Shown piece by piece: positions 1 to 9,388 of a DNA stretch of 64,000 bases; positions within the stretch are counted from its first letter, which is position 1; each line of letters opens with the position of its first letter. Under the pieces are notes generated by a model, which was not told the origin of the DNA, ran no database searches, and saw nothing but the letters and a program-made list of their open reading frames with translations. The stretch is from JBBDRJ01 sp963766295 (GTDB lineage: Bacteria > Actinomycetota > JAICYB01), in the NCBI GenBank assembly GCA_963766295.1, contig CAVXYW010000002.1, forward strand, positions 1,550,001 through 1,614,000. Reading direction: 5' to 3'. Position numbers and translations under genes: made by a program.

Positions 1-1
1 G

Positions 2-789
2 TTAGCCGGCGGAGACGTCGCCGAGCTCAGGCGATTTTTCGTCGTAAGACGTTGCGAGGCGAGGCGTTGCAGCTGCTTCGGGCTCTAGCAGCGGCGGCAC
101 TGCCCGACGATTCGTAATGCTCATCGCGAGCTGGATCCCAAAAGCGAACAGGTGCCGCGCGCGTAGCTTGCTGAGTCCGTGAGATCGATTTCTGAATACG
201 AAGGGGACCTCACAGACTCTTCCTTCGTGGTCGCCCTTTAGGAGGATCTCCAGCCCGATCTTGAAACCTCGCGCATCAAGCTTCGACGACTCGACAACCG
301 ATCGGCGAACGACGAAGAAGCCGGACGTCGCGTCACGGACAGACGTAAAGGGACGTGCCAGCAGACAGGCTGCGCGCGACAAGAGCCTTCTGAACACCGG
401 CCAGCCTTCGCTGCCCCCTCCGTCTACGTAGCGACTTCCGATCGCCATCAGTGCGCCGTCTTCGATGGCTCGGATCAAGAGCGGGAAGAGTCTCGGGAGG
501 ATGGCTGAAGTCCGCATCACACACGGCGATAACGTCGCCACGAGCTTCACGCAAACCGTCTATGACGGCGGCGGCAAGCCCGCGCGGACGATCGCTTCGA
601 TTCACTACACGGACTTCAGGGACTCCAGCTTCAATGGCGCAACGACCGGTTCCGTCTGCGGATCCGTCGTCCATCACAAGAATCTCGAACGAGCGATAAC
701 GGGCATCGTTGAGTGATTGCATGATCGACGCGACCAACGGTGCGATATTGGGCGCCTCGTTCCAGGTAGGAACGAACGACAGAAAACAC
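2..789 (-). pseudogene. DPM1-like family 2 glycosyltransferase, frameshifted twice
   Basis: Polyprenyl-phosphate glycosyltransferase of the dolichol-phosphate mannosyltransferase type, expected to move a sugar from a nucleotide donor to a lipid phosphate at the inner face of the membrane. Three frames must be joined. A GTG at 789 behind an AGGGAGG ribosome site gives an N-terminus reading SVVVPTWNEAPNIAP once one extra base near 772-779 is ignored. The next frame holds EILVMDDGSADGT and DADFSHPPETLP. After a second surplus base near 475-495 the frame continues with GSRYVDGGG and a C-terminal tail to the TAA at 2-4. The repaired length is about 261 residues, normal for the family. It ends a minus-strand glycan cluster. 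Family assignment is firm. Whether the gene is truly broken or is a sequence error is open, and I favour error. Confidence 0.75.
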
Positions 790-896
790 TACCCCTCCCT
801 GCTATATCAATGTGCTTCAAATCATAACGCCAGCACTCAACACTTCCCACTCACATCAGCGCAGTGCGGCGTGTTTCCCGCGCCGGGTTGGGCTCC

Positions 897-1655
897 TTAG
901 TTGCGCGTGAGCACCAACAGGACAAGGTTCCCGAAGGGGAAGCCCCACGATCGGCGAGAGCCTAGGCGCGAGAGTCGGTGCGCGAGCCCGAACGACGACG
1001 CGGCGAGGAAAGGGGTTAATGCGTGCGTCGTTCTTTTGAGGTCAACAGCCGAGAAATCTTGAAGAAGCCCCGGATAGATCTGCTCGAGCTTTCGTTCGAA
1101 GTTCCAATAGGAAAACTTCGTGATGTGTTGTTCGTCGTAACGCATGTCGGAAACGCGACTTAGGACGAGTTCGACTAGCGGCCAAGCACTTGCATAGTTG
1201 GGCGTCGTCAAAACAAGCTTTCCGCCCGAGCGCAGACGCTCTGATGCTCCTAACAGAAGCGAGCGAATCTCCTCGGGTTGCAAGTGTTCGACCACCTCGA
1301 TCGCGGTTATGCAGTCGAACGTCTCCCCGATGGACGACAACTCTCGAAGCGATGCGATAGCACGAAACTCCCGAAACGGTCGCGCCCAATGAGAATTCGC
1401 GAACGCGATCTGCTCAGGCAGTATGTCGACGCCAAGCTGACGCGAGAAGCGGTCTTCAGGCACGAGGGAAAGAAAGCTTCCGGCGAAGCAACCAATATCG
1501 AGTAGAGACTGTCCCGGCGCGCTCGGAAGACACTCGAGGACTCTTTCAAACTTCGAAAGATGCCAAAGTCTGCGGACGGGCGGCCCTTCGCGGAGCACCC
1601 TGTCGTAGTAGCCGACGGGTATTCGGCCGTAATCAAATGGATTCTGTGCCGTCAT
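897..1655 (-). CDS. class I SAM-dependent methyltransferase
   Basis: Protein of 252 residues with a class I methyltransferase fold. Motif I is LLDIGCFAGSF near residues 51-61. An acidic residue follows in LGVDILPEQ, and a post-motif segment reads FDCITAIEVVEHL. The pattern is that of UbiG-like small-molecule or sugar methyltransferases, and the substrate cannot be read from the sequence. It starts at ATG 1655, 17 bases after the stop of the membrane protein at 1673, and is followed by a GT2 gene. Methylation of a glycan or lipid-linked sugar is therefore the most natural guess. No signal peptide is present and the protein should be cytoplasmic. Confidence 0.85.
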   Translation of the reverse strand: MTAQNPFDYGRIPVGYYDRVLREGPPVRRLWHLSKFERVLECLPSAPGQSLLDIGCFAGSFLSLVPEDRFSRQLGVDILPEQIAFANSHWARPFREFRAIASLRELSSIGETFDCITAIEVVEHLQPEEIRSLLLGASERLRSGGKLVLTTPNYASAWPLVELVLSRVSDMRYDEQHITKFSYWNFERKLEQIYPGLLQDFSAVDLKRTTHALTPFLAASSFGLAHRLSRLGSRRSWGFPFGNLVLLVLTRN

Positions 1656-1672
1656 GATCGCGTCACTCCGGT

Positions 1673-3424
1673 TCAGCTAGTGAGGATGCCGTCCCGGACA
1701 TCCCAGAGCCATACATCCTCGACGAGCTCGGCCGGCCCCAGGAGCGCCTCCACCGTGGCTCGTAGGACATCGGCCCTAGGCTCGTTTACCGCCAGCACGA
1801 CTATCGCAGCCCGCCAGAATCTCAAGTCCGCATGGGCCGCGCGTCGATTGACTTCCGAAAACCCTCGCGCCCTACCCGTTGTGGCAACTTCAAAAAGCAG
1901 CTGAGCCGTTGGACGACGCGGCGCGCCGAATCGCGCCGTTGCACCTTCCCGACCCTCCTCCGGGAACAGGAAGTATCCGCCCGGAATAGCGAAATCCAGG
2001 TTGGCAGCAGCAGCCCACTTCATCCCGCTTGATTGGAGCTGCGTTGGGAACGGCAATGGAACAATCGTCTTTTCGTCTTGGACGTAGGCGCGCCATGACC
2101 CGTCGGAGATAAACCGAGGGAGTGGAGGCTCATCTTTGACGTCCAACGGAGTCGGCGCCACCGGCAAAAGGCCCACGGCAAGCGTCAACACCCACAACCC
2201 ACGCCAGCGGCCGGGGTGAGGCCGCCCTGACGCGTAATCCCAAACCTGTTGCGTCGCCAGCCCAAGGAGCAAACCGATGGCTACTGTGCCAACGATCCCG
2301 AAGCGTGTCGCAAGGGCTGAGTCCAGGACCGGCAGCTTTTCCAGAACCCCCCAAGGTCCGGAGATCCCCGTCCGCATCGATCTGTATGTCACCTCGGCCC
2401 CAAGTCCGAACACCAAAGCCACGACTGCTGTCACACGCAGCGCTCGACCGGTCAGATTCCTGCGCACGAGGATCAGCGTCGGCACCATGACCAACACCAG
2501 GGGCCAACCGAAGTTGGTGTTCTCTTCCGACACTTGACCGAATATCGGACGGAGGACGAAATGACCGCTTCCGGCTAAGGATTCGGTAGCGAACGAGGTG
2601 ATGGACGCTAGATCGTTGGTCAAAGCGCTGTGACTAGGAAAGAGACCCCGGTAATGATGCGGCCCGAAGAATTGGACCCACAACGGATAAGCCAAGAGCA
2701 CTCCGGCCACTACTGCGGTAACTGAAAGGGACGCGAGCATCGGTCGCCATGCCTTGGCTAAATCCTGCGGGCTTTGTAACGCGTAAACGATCAAGAACAC
2801 CCCGCATCCGAACGCGGTCAAGAACAGAACTTCTTCGGAGATGAAGGTCTGATACACGACGAGGAGCCCGAGCACGAGGCCGTTCCTCAACGCGTGATCG
2901 GGCTCGCGAAGCTTCAGAACCAGAAGCACGATGAAGGGCACCAATACCTGGAACGTTAGGTTCGGGTGCCAGGCGGCGTGGGAGACCATGGCCGGCGAGA
3001 ACCCACAGAACCAGCCTCCAACCGCCGCAGCGAAGGTCGATCTCACGAGGTGTCGCGAAAGCACGAAGTACCACGCCGCTGCCGTACCGGCCAAGGCCAA
3101 CGTCAGCAGGATCACAAGTGACACGTGGGGTCCGAAAACCAAAGTCACGGGTATCAGCGGAACGCCGAGACCCAGGATGGCCGTGTTGGCCATCATGTTG
3201 ACGCCGTCCGGCGCGTTCATCAGTGTCGTCACAAATGGGTTTTCGAGATGAGTCACGACCCTTGCGCTGCGAGCTAAGAACCACTGGAAAAGAGCTTGGT
3301 CGCCCTCGAACAAAACCGGCGCTCTGGTTGCAGGGTTGACCCAAAGCGGGAACGTCACAAACAAAGCAGCAACGCAAAAGAGCCCGATGACAAGGACGTC
3401 CGACCACGCGATACGGCGTTTCAT
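1673..3424 (-). CDS. polytopic GT-C-like membrane protein, paralogue 1
   Basis: Protein of 583 residues with about ten to twelve hydrophobic helices and a soluble C-terminal region of roughly 150 residues. A first helix (about 8-28) is followed by an external loop holding the acidic pair in FEGDQALFQWF and the segment NAPDGVNMMANT. This layout matches the GT-C or YfhO-like class of lipid-linked sugar transferases, where the first loop carries the catalytic acid. It is a tandem paralogue of the next gene upstream (3429-5225). The two share the pattern D-x5-W, NxPxGxNxMANxA, LSRHLV and a C-terminal half ending VWLWDVR. The start is ATG 3424, 4 bases after the paralogue's stop. The exact substrate is unknown. 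Confidence 0.75.
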   Translation of the reverse strand: MKRRIAWSDVLVIGLFCVAALFVTFPLWVNPATRAPVLFEGDQALFQWFLARSARVVTHLENPFVTTLMNAPDGVNMMANTAILGLGVPLIPVTLVFGPHVSLVILLTLALAGTAAAWYFVLSRHLVRSTFAAAVGGWFCGFSPAMVSHAAWHPNLTFQVLVPFIVLLVLKLREPDHALRNGLVLGLLVVYQTFISEEVLFLTAFGCGVFLIVYALQSPQDLAKAWRPMLASLSVTAVVAGVLLAYPLWVQFFGPHHYRGLFPSHSALTNDLASITSFATESLAGSGHFVLRPIFGQVSEENTNFGWPLVLVMVPTLILVRRNLTGRALRVTAVVALVFGLGAEVTYRSMRTGISGPWGVLEKLPVLDSALATRFGIVGTVAIGLLLGLATQQVWDYASGRPHPGRWRGLWVLTLAVGLLPVAPTPLDVKDEPPLPRFISDGSWRAYVQDEKTIVPLPFPTQLQSSGMKWAAAANLDFAIPGGYFLFPEEGREGATARFGAPRRPTAQLLFEVATTGRARGFSEVNRRAAHADLRFWRAAIVVLAVNEPRADVLRATVEALLGPAELVEDVWLWDVRDGILTS

Positions 3425-3428
3425 CGTC

Positions 3429-5225
3429 TTAGGTTGTCGGTCGCGAGGAAGAAATACGCCTCACATCCCAAAGCCACACATCATCAACTCGCTGTGGGGA
3501 ACCGAGCAGGCCGGTCATCAATGTCCGGAGCTGAGGCTCCAGTGGATGCGGTCCGAGCACAACTAACGACGCGCGCCAGTACCGCAGGTCCTCGATCGCT
3601 TGCAGTTTGTTTGCAACCGTGACGACCGGTGGTTGGCCCGTATCGATCGTCTGTACGACGAGCGACGTCGTCGGCCGAGGAGGTACTCCGAAGGTGCCCT
3701 TTCCCTGTGCATCCGGTCCGATGAAGTAGCCGCCGGGAACGGCGAAATCATGCTCCGTTAGGGCGCTCCAACGCAGTGTCTCCAATCCGTGCAGATTGCT
3801 CGGGATCGGTATGGGCACGATGCTCTGGCCTTCAGACACATAGCGCCGCCATTCCCCGGAGGTAATGAAACGCGGCGGATCGTCCACAGCATGAGTTGCC
3901 AACGGCTTGGGGATGATCGGCAGCAGCGCTGCTGCAACCGCCGCATAGACCGCGAATCGCAACCAGCCTGCCGGGCGTTGTTCATAAGGTGATGCGGCCG
4001 CAACCTGATTAAGAGTTAGCGCGAGCAACACTCCCACCGCCCCGATGGTCGCGAGGTTGAGCCGGGACGGGATCATCCACTCGACGACCGGCAGGTTTTG
4101 GGATATCAGACGCCATGGGCCCGGCACGATGGTCAATCGACCATCGAAACGCAGGTACGGACCGAGCGATGCGAACGCAAAGATCAGCATCACCGTGGCC
4201 GAGGCACGAGCCGCCACCGAGGAACGCCCCAACACAAAGGCGGCCAGAACTACGACGATGACCAGCGGCCAACCGAACAACGTGTTCTGTTCCGTCACAC
4301 CGATCGTCTGGACGGTCGGCGAGGAACCTGCGATCGAGTCGCGGGCGAACGCGACAAATGCCGTCAGGTCCTCGCCCCAATTTTGGAACACGCCACCCTG
4401 CAGACCACGGAAGGATTGGGGGCCGAAAAACTGGAACCACAAGGGGTAACCGGCGAGGACTGCTACCACTCCGCCGCACACACCAAGCGACTGCAAGAAG
4501 GGAACAGCCCGCGCGCGCGCATCGGACCAACGCTCGACGGTGTACACAAGGACGACCACCGCACACGCGGCGGCCGCGACCAGCAGCATCTCGGCATTGA
4601 TGAACAACTGACACGCGACGAGGAGACCGAGGATCGCACCCCTGCGCCAACGCCTTCCGGGATCACCAAGCTTCAGTGCGTACAAGAGGATGAACGGCAA
4701 CAGAAAGTTCGAAACCCAGACGGGCTGACCGTTCGCGTGGTAGATGACACCCGGAGCGAACCCAATGAAGGCACCCCCAACGAAAGCAGCGAGCCTCGAA
4801 CTGACCAAATGCCTCGATAAGACCCAATAGGTGGTCGTCGCCGTAGCTGCAAGGGCGAAGGTGAGGTAAATCGCGTACATGAGCTGCGGACCCAGCAGCA
4901 AAGTTATCGGCGACAACACAACGGCTATGCCGACCATCGCCGGGTTCGCCATAAGGTTCGCGCCGCTGGGCATGTTCTGACTGAATGAGAACAAGGGATT
5001 GTCCAGATGACGCAACCACCGAACGCCGTGGGCGAACTGCCATTCGTAGAAGACATGGTCCGGTGTCAGGCCAGAAGTTAGTTCAGTTGGATGCAACAGG
5101 TGGTTCGAGCACACCAGCAGCGCGAGCAACAGAAACCCAACTACGACCGCCCCGTCCTCAACCTTGATCGCGAACCGGCCTGTGAGTCTTGTGTCGGCGG
5201 CTCCGCCCAAGCCAGTAGGGGTCAC
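3429..5225 (-). CDS. polytopic GT-C-like membrane protein, paralogue 2
   Basis: Protein of 598 residues, a diverged duplicate of the gene just downstream. After a first helix (about 29-45) the external loop reads LTPDHVFYEWQF, then NMPSGANLMANPA. Further helices fill residues about 90-440, with a C-terminal extracytoplasmic part to the shared VWLWDVR end. The GTG start at 5225 overlaps the stop of the YbjN-like gene by four bases (GTGA), so translation is probably coupled. Keeping two unequal paralogues side by side suggests two successive sugar additions or a heteromeric enzyme. That is inference, and the family link rests on topology and the loop motif. Confidence 0.72.
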   Translation of the reverse strand: MTPTGLGGAADTRLTGRFAIKVEDGAVVVGFLLLALLVCSNHLLHPTELTSGLTPDHVFYEWQFAHGVRWLRHLDNPLFSFSQNMPSGANLMANPAMVGIAVVLSPITLLLGPQLMYAIYLTFALAATATTTYWVLSRHLVSSRLAAFVGGAFIGFAPGVIYHANGQPVWVSNFLLPFILLYALKLGDPGRRWRRGAILGLLVACQLFINAEMLLVAAAACAVVVLVYTVERWSDARARAVPFLQSLGVCGGVVAVLAGYPLWFQFFGPQSFRGLQGGVFQNWGEDLTAFVAFARDSIAGSSPTVQTIGVTEQNTLFGWPLVIVVVLAAFVLGRSSVAARASATVMLIFAFASLGPYLRFDGRLTIVPGPWRLISQNLPVVEWMIPSRLNLATIGAVGVLLALTLNQVAAASPYEQRPAGWLRFAVYAAVAAALLPIIPKPLATHAVDDPPRFITSGEWRRYVSEGQSIVPIPIPSNLHGLETLRWSALTEHDFAVPGGYFIGPDAQGKGTFGVPPRPTTSLVVQTIDTGQPPVVTVANKLQAIEDLRYWRASLVVLGPHPLEPQLRTLMTGLLGSPQRVDDVWLWDVRRISSSRPTT

Positions 5226-5650
5226 GTCTTAGGCCTACGCATGCGCTTTGCGAAGCCGATCTGAAGGATCGATCGGAATGTTGTTTCGGTCTCTTCGACA
5301 ATGCGCCCAATCGCGGCATCTAACTCTTCGCAACTAATCTCGTCGCGTCGGATTCGCGCGACGAGACAGATGACACCTTCGCGTCCGTCAAGCGAATAGC
5401 TGACACCTCCGGCTTTGTGGTTGTGACGCAGTAGGAGTTTGTAGACCTCAGCCTCGCGCTCTTCGGGTTCGGTGATCACGTGGCTGGTTAGCTTCACGGA
5501 GCGCTCCCCTACTTCGATCTCCACCGGGATCCAGCTTCGCGACACACCGCGAATGCGCACATACCAGAAGCCTTCGCGTACACGCTCGACGGTTGCTTCG
5601 TCCGGTAAGCCGTCGAGCCAGCGCTCGATCACTCCGACGACGTCCCTCAT
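5222..5650 (-). CDS. YbjN-domain protein
   Basis: Soluble protein of 142 residues resembling the YbjN / type III secretion chaperone-like fold of Actinomycetota. It has an N-terminal helix (VVGVIERWLDGLPDEA), a beta-rich middle (FWYVRIRGV, WIPVEIEVG) and a C-terminal helical half with LLLRHNHKAGGVSYSL. Such proteins are thought to act as small chaperones or adaptors; no enzymatic residues are visible. ATG 5650 directly abuts the permease stop (5651-5653), and its own stop overlaps the next start. It therefore sits inside one transcription unit with the transporter and the glycan genes. Confidence 0.6.
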   Translation of the reverse strand: MRDVVGVIERWLDGLPDEATVERVREGFWYVRIRGVSRSWIPVEIEVGERSVKLTSHVITEPEEREAEVYKLLLRHNHKAGGVSYSLDGREGVICLVARIRRDEISCEELDAAIGRIVEETETTFRSILQIGFAKRMRRPKT

Positions 5651-7759
5651 CTATGCAGGTTCGCAGATTGGACATGGCTCCTTGCGTCCCATCGTCCTGA
5701 CCTTTCGCGTCTGCTTGCCTGCGGCCAGCCGGCATTCCGGACGATGCACGTAATGCCCTCGCGGCACCGATACGAGACCTCTTGTCGTCTTCGCTCGTGC
5801 GGGCTCGGGAGTCACAGCGGCGACACGCTTCGGCTTGGCTCGAGGCGTGAACAGGACGCGCAGTTGCTCGACCAGACCGTGCGGATTCCGTGCCAATCCG
5901 ATCGCCCCCAATCCGAAGAAGACCGGAAGCAGCGCCTCGAGCTGGTCGCGGAAGATGAACGTCGTCACCGCGTTGTCGCGCACGAAAGGTTCGTGAATCA
6001 ACGCCGGAAGCAGCTGGAGGATCACCGCTCCCGCAAGCGCTCCGATCCAGTTCCCGATACCGCCGACTACAGCCAGCGTGAGGAACAGGAACGATTGGAA
6101 GTTCGAATAGGAGAAAGGCGTTGCGAGGTTGTCCGCCGCTGAGAGCAATCCCCCACCCAGTCCGCCGATCAGTGCCGACAGCGAGAAAGCGATGATCTTG
6201 AGACGAGGCACGTCCACACCTAGCGCCGACAAGCCCACTTCGGATTCGCGCATGGCTCCGAGTGCAAGACCCGTCTTACTTCGACGGAGGTTCTGCACAA
6301 GCAGCGCCGTCACGCCGAAGATCGCTGCGACTGCGAAGTAATAGGCACGCGGACTGGCGAGGAGTGTCGGACGAGTGAATCTGATCCCGCTCAGTCCTCC
6401 CGAGAACGACCCGCTTCCGAAGATCACTTCGTCCATAACTGCGCCGAAGGCCAGCGTCGCGAACCCCAGGAACAGCGGAGAAAGGTTCGCTGCGCGGAAG
6501 GCGAGGAACACGCCCATCGGAACGGCCGCCAGTCCGCCGAGCAGCACGGCGATGAAGAACGGGAAGCTCGCGTCGGCGATCAGATGCGCAGTGATCAGCG
6601 CGCCGAAGCCCGCGATGACGCCTTGGCACAACGACACCTGGCCACCGAAGCCGGACACAACCACCAATGACAAGAAGATCATCGCCATCGGTGGCACCCG
6701 CGCGAGATGCAGGTGCCACTCGGCTCCCACGACGAAAGGAGCGATAACCGCGACGGCGGCCACAATGCCGACCCGAGTTGCTGCGTCCTTGGGCGAAAGA
6801 GCCCGGCCGACCGGCGGCAGGGGCGGCGGCGTCAAACGGTCGGTGGGCCTGCGCTTCCATTGCGGAAGGAAGAGCAAACCGAACAACACCATGAAGGGAA
6901 CGGCCGGACTAAGCTGCCGCGCGACCTCCCCTGGCGCATAGCGCTGGATGATGAGCTGCGCGATCCCGATGCCAAATCCGCCGGCCAAGACCAAAGGGAA
7001 ACTCTGCAAGCGTCCGGCGATAGCCGCAGCGCTTGCCGCTACAACGAAGAAGATCAGCTTGGTCGGATCCAAGCTTCCGAACATCGGAGCCAGCAGGATC
7101 CCCGAGAGTGCCGCGAAGCTCGCGCCGATGGCCCAGGACATCGACGAAACGCGTCGCGAATCGATCCCGCTGAGCTCGGCTACGTCGGGACGGTCCACTA
7201 CCGCCCTCATCCGGATCCCGAGAGGCGTATAGCGCAACAGGGCCAACAGGCCAACAGCCAGCGCAACGCTGATCGCGATACTGAGGATCTGCTCGAAGTT
7301 CGCTCGGAATTCGCCGGCCGTGAAGACAGAGGTTGAGAAGATGCTCGTCGGCGACAACGTGGTTGCCGTCCCGCCCCACACGACTCCGACGACTCCGAGG
7401 AGAGCGACCAGCAGTCCAATGGTCACGACGATCTTCACGACTTCTCCGGCATCGTGCAGCCGCCGGAACATCACCCGCTCGAGAAATACTCCGAAGGCCG
7501 GTGCGAGAACGCCTACCACCAGGACCAGAGCGAGCCCGGTCGGCATGTGCCATTCCTGGAAGTAACTGAAGCGGAGAAAACGCACCGCTCCACCTTGAAT
7601 GAGTTGGTAAAAAACGAACGCGAACACCATCGCGAGCGCGCCGTGAGCGAAATTGAAGATCCCGGAAGCGCGATAAGTGAGGACGAGCCCGAACGCGGAC
7701 AAGGAGTAGATGCTCCCCACTACGGAGCCCAAGAAAAGCGTGGTTAACAGCGCCGCCAC
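5651..7759 (-). CDS. branched-chain amino-acid type ABC permease, LivH-LivM fusion with C-terminal metal-binding tail
   Basis: Inner-membrane permease of 702 residues that combines the two usual permease subunits. Residues about 1-300 are LivH-like (GVVLTYRASGIFNFAHGA-type start, here GLVLTYRASGIFNFAHGA). A Pro-rich linker lies at about 300-335. Residues about 340-640 are LivM-like, with GQVSLCQGVIAGFGA. The tail (about 665-702) is soluble and ends with HYVHRPECRL and PCPICEP, an H-x4-C plus C-x2-C arrangement like a small zinc site. The likely start is GTG 7759; no good ribosome site is seen. It is transcribed away from the binding-protein gene at 7787. Substrates of this class include amino acids, urea and other small polar compounds. 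Confidence 0.85.
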   Translation of the reverse strand: MAALLTTLFLGSVVGSIYSLSAFGLVLTYRASGIFNFAHGALAMVFAFVFYQLIQGGAVRFLRFSYFQEWHMPTGLALVLVVGVLAPAFGVFLERVMFRRLHDAGEVVKIVVTIGLLVALLGVVGVVWGGTATTLSPTSIFSTSVFTAGEFRANFEQILSIAISVALAVGLLALLRYTPLGIRMRAVVDRPDVAELSGIDSRRVSSMSWAIGASFAALSGILLAPMFGSLDPTKLIFFVVAASAAAIAGRLQSFPLVLAGGFGIGIAQLIIQRYAPGEVARQLSPAVPFMVLFGLLFLPQWKRRPTDRLTPPPLPPVGRALSPKDAATRVGIVAAVAVIAPFVVGAEWHLHLARVPPMAMIFLSLVVVSGFGGQVSLCQGVIAGFGALITAHLIADASFPFFIAVLLGGLAAVPMGVFLAFRAANLSPLFLGFATLAFGAVMDEVIFGSGSFSGGLSGIRFTRPTLLASPRAYYFAVAAIFGVTALLVQNLRRSKTGLALGAMRESEVGLSALGVDVPRLKIIAFSLSALIGGLGGGLLSAADNLATPFSYSNFQSFLFLTLAVVGGIGNWIGALAGAVILQLLPALIHEPFVRDNAVTTFIFRDQLEALLPVFFGLGAIGLARNPHGLVEQLRVLFTPRAKPKRVAAVTPEPARAKTTRGLVSVPRGHYVHRPECRLAAGKQTRKVRTMGRKEPCPICEPA

Positions 7760-7760
7760 G

Positions 7761-7783
7761 TCACTATTCGATTCTGATAGTGA
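7761..7783. promoter_or_regulatory. palindromic operator candidate between divergent liv genes
   Basis: The 27-base space between the divergent permease and binding-protein genes contains the perfect inverted repeat TCACTAT (7761-7767) and ATAGTGA (7777-7783), separated by nine bases. A regulator bound here would touch both start regions. No regulator gene is adjacent, so the ligand and protein family are unknown. Confidence 0.4.
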
Positions 7784-7786
7784 AAC

Positions 7787-9388
7787 TTGAAGGGCCGCAT
7801 CCCCTGTGCAAGGCTGGCCGCCATGTTACAGCGCCCCAATATGGCGAAGATCGCATCCAATCCGCTCGTTCCCGCGATAGTCGCTCTTGCCATCATCGTT
7901 ACCGCCACGACGTTTGCAATCGTCGACGGCGACGGAGACACGGTCAAGGAGTTAGCCGAGCCGGGGCCTAATACCGACGCAACACCCAGCCCCGGGGCGA
8001 CTGCTTCTGCATCCGCCACCGCGACAGCAGGTCCCGCAGCGGCAACCACCGAGGCGCCGCTGCCGGGGCTGCCCGGCGCTATCGAAAAGCCTTGCAATCC
8101 CCGCTCGGTCAGAGAGATCGGCGTGACCGATTCAACGATCACGATCGGGCAGGTTGTAACCGATTCGAGCCAGCTGCCTCAACAGCTTCGTCCGGCGAAC
8201 GAAGGCTTGCGAGCGTTCGTTAACTACATCAACAAGCGCGGCGGCGTCTGCAAACGCAAGCTGAAGATCGAATATCGCAACGACAACCTGAGCCTCACGC
8301 AGCACCCGCAGGACATGCAGCAGCTTGCCGACCGCGTGTTTGCATTCGTTGCGAACGAGTCGCTGTTGGAGTTCCTCGACTATGAAACCGACCCGCCGTA
8401 CGCACCGAGGGTGCGAGGCGGAGGCAAAGAGGTGCCCGACGTCGGTGGCCTCGCCTTTTCACAGAGCAGGTCGCAATCTTCGTGGCACGCCGGGGTCGTT
8501 GGAAGCATCTCCCCGGTGCTCGTCGGCGGCGGCCAGTACAAACGCGCATTGGACCAGCTGCGCGCAAAGAACACCCCTTGCCGCAAGGGCGGCGTTGTCC
8601 ACCTCGACGAGCCGACCGGCGCTTCCAGGCAGCAAGCGGAGCTCGGAGCGGTGTCGATCCAGCAGTCATGGGGCGGTGGGCTGGGCTCGGGTAACACCCA
8701 GCTCTATTCGGCCCAGCTGCTCGACCCCGTGCCCGCTTACGAAGTACTCGTCGACCGCATGGTCGGTGAAGGTATGAATTGCATCTTCGCCTACACAGAC
8801 CTCGTCTCCAGCATCAACCTGGTCAAGGCTATGGTGAATCGCGGAGTTTGGCCCCCCTCGAGCTGCGACCGCGGCAGCCAGTGCATCCGCTACACCTACA
8901 TCCCCTTGTCAGCACTCGATCCGAAATTCATCAGGGACGTCGGCGCCGGTTCCCGCGGAGTGAGCTCATTCGCGCCCCATATACCGGTCAACGAAACGGG
9001 CAACCCCGCGATCAAGCTCTACCTGGACTCACTTAAGACCGTGCCGGGCGCGGTCCCGACAACGTTCTCCGTCCTCGGCTTCGCAAGTGGCGCGATGCTA
9101 GTTCAGGCCCTTCAAGCCTGCCCGGAAGCACCCACTCGGATATGCGTCATGAATGCCTTACGCCAGATGAAGGACTTCAAAGCGAGCGGATTACTCGGCG
9201 GGACGACACCATTCAAGAAAACGAAGGTGAACTTCGACGGTGCGACGTTCGACTGGAAGCACATCTTCAACCATTCCGTCGGCGTTCAGGTCGCCGATCG
9301 CAATGGCAAACGGGACTTCTATCGCACGTATCCCGATACTGGTTTCGTGGCCGACACTCTCAAGGTGGCTCGTGGCAAAGCCGCCTAA
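7787..9388 (+). CDS. LivK-like periplasmic binding protein of the ABC transporter
   Basis: Substrate-binding protein of up to 533 residues. ATG 7841 (MAKIASNPLVPAIV) is an equally good start and gives a 515-residue form. A single hydrophobic segment near residues 27-46 has no lipobox cysteine, so it probably acts as an uncleaved anchor or signal peptide. Then comes an Ala/Thr/Pro-rich linker (about 55-100). The type I periplasmic-binding fold starts at about 110 with ITIGQVVTDSS, followed by LRAFVNYINKRGGV, and runs to the end. Several cysteines in the mature part suggest disulfides. It is the first gene of the plus-strand liv unit, and its stop overlaps the ATPase start by 17 bases. The ligand cannot be deduced. 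Confidence 0.82.
   Translation: MKGRIPCARLAAMLQRPNMAKIASNPLVPAIVALAIIVTATTFAIVDGDGDTVKELAEPGPNTDATPSPGATASASATATAGPAAATTEAPLPGLPGAIEKPCNPRSVREIGVTDSTITIGQVVTDSSQLPQQLRPANEGLRAFVNYINKRGGVCKRKLKIEYRNDNLSLTQHPQDMQQLADRVFAFVANESLLEFLDYETDPPYAPRVRGGGKEVPDVGGLAFSQSRSQSSWHAGVVGSISPVLVGGGQYKRALDQLRAKNTPCRKGGVVHLDEPTGASRQQAELGAVSIQQSWGGGLGSGNTQLYSAQLLDPVPAYEVLVDRMVGEGMNCIFAYTDLVSSINLVKAMVNRGVWPPSSCDRGSQCIRYTYIPLSALDPKFIRDVGAGSRGVSSFAPHIPVNETGNPAIKLYLDSLKTVPGAVPTTFSVLGFASGAMLVQALQACPEAPTRICVMNALRQMKDFKASGLLGGTTPFKKTKVNFDGATFDWKHIFNHSVGVQVADRNGKRDFYRTYPDTGFVADTLKVARGKAA

Noticed and set aside
780..782. CTG start codon for the GT2 gene
   Set aside because: A GTG at 789 with a ribosome site, joined through one surplus base, restores the conserved SVVVPTWNEA start and fits the pattern of other frame breaks.
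4098..4820. Plus-strand frame of 240 codons opposite the GT-C-like paralogue
   Set aside because: Composition is biased to Arg, Gln, Thr and Asp without any domain, and the opposite strand encodes clear membrane helices.
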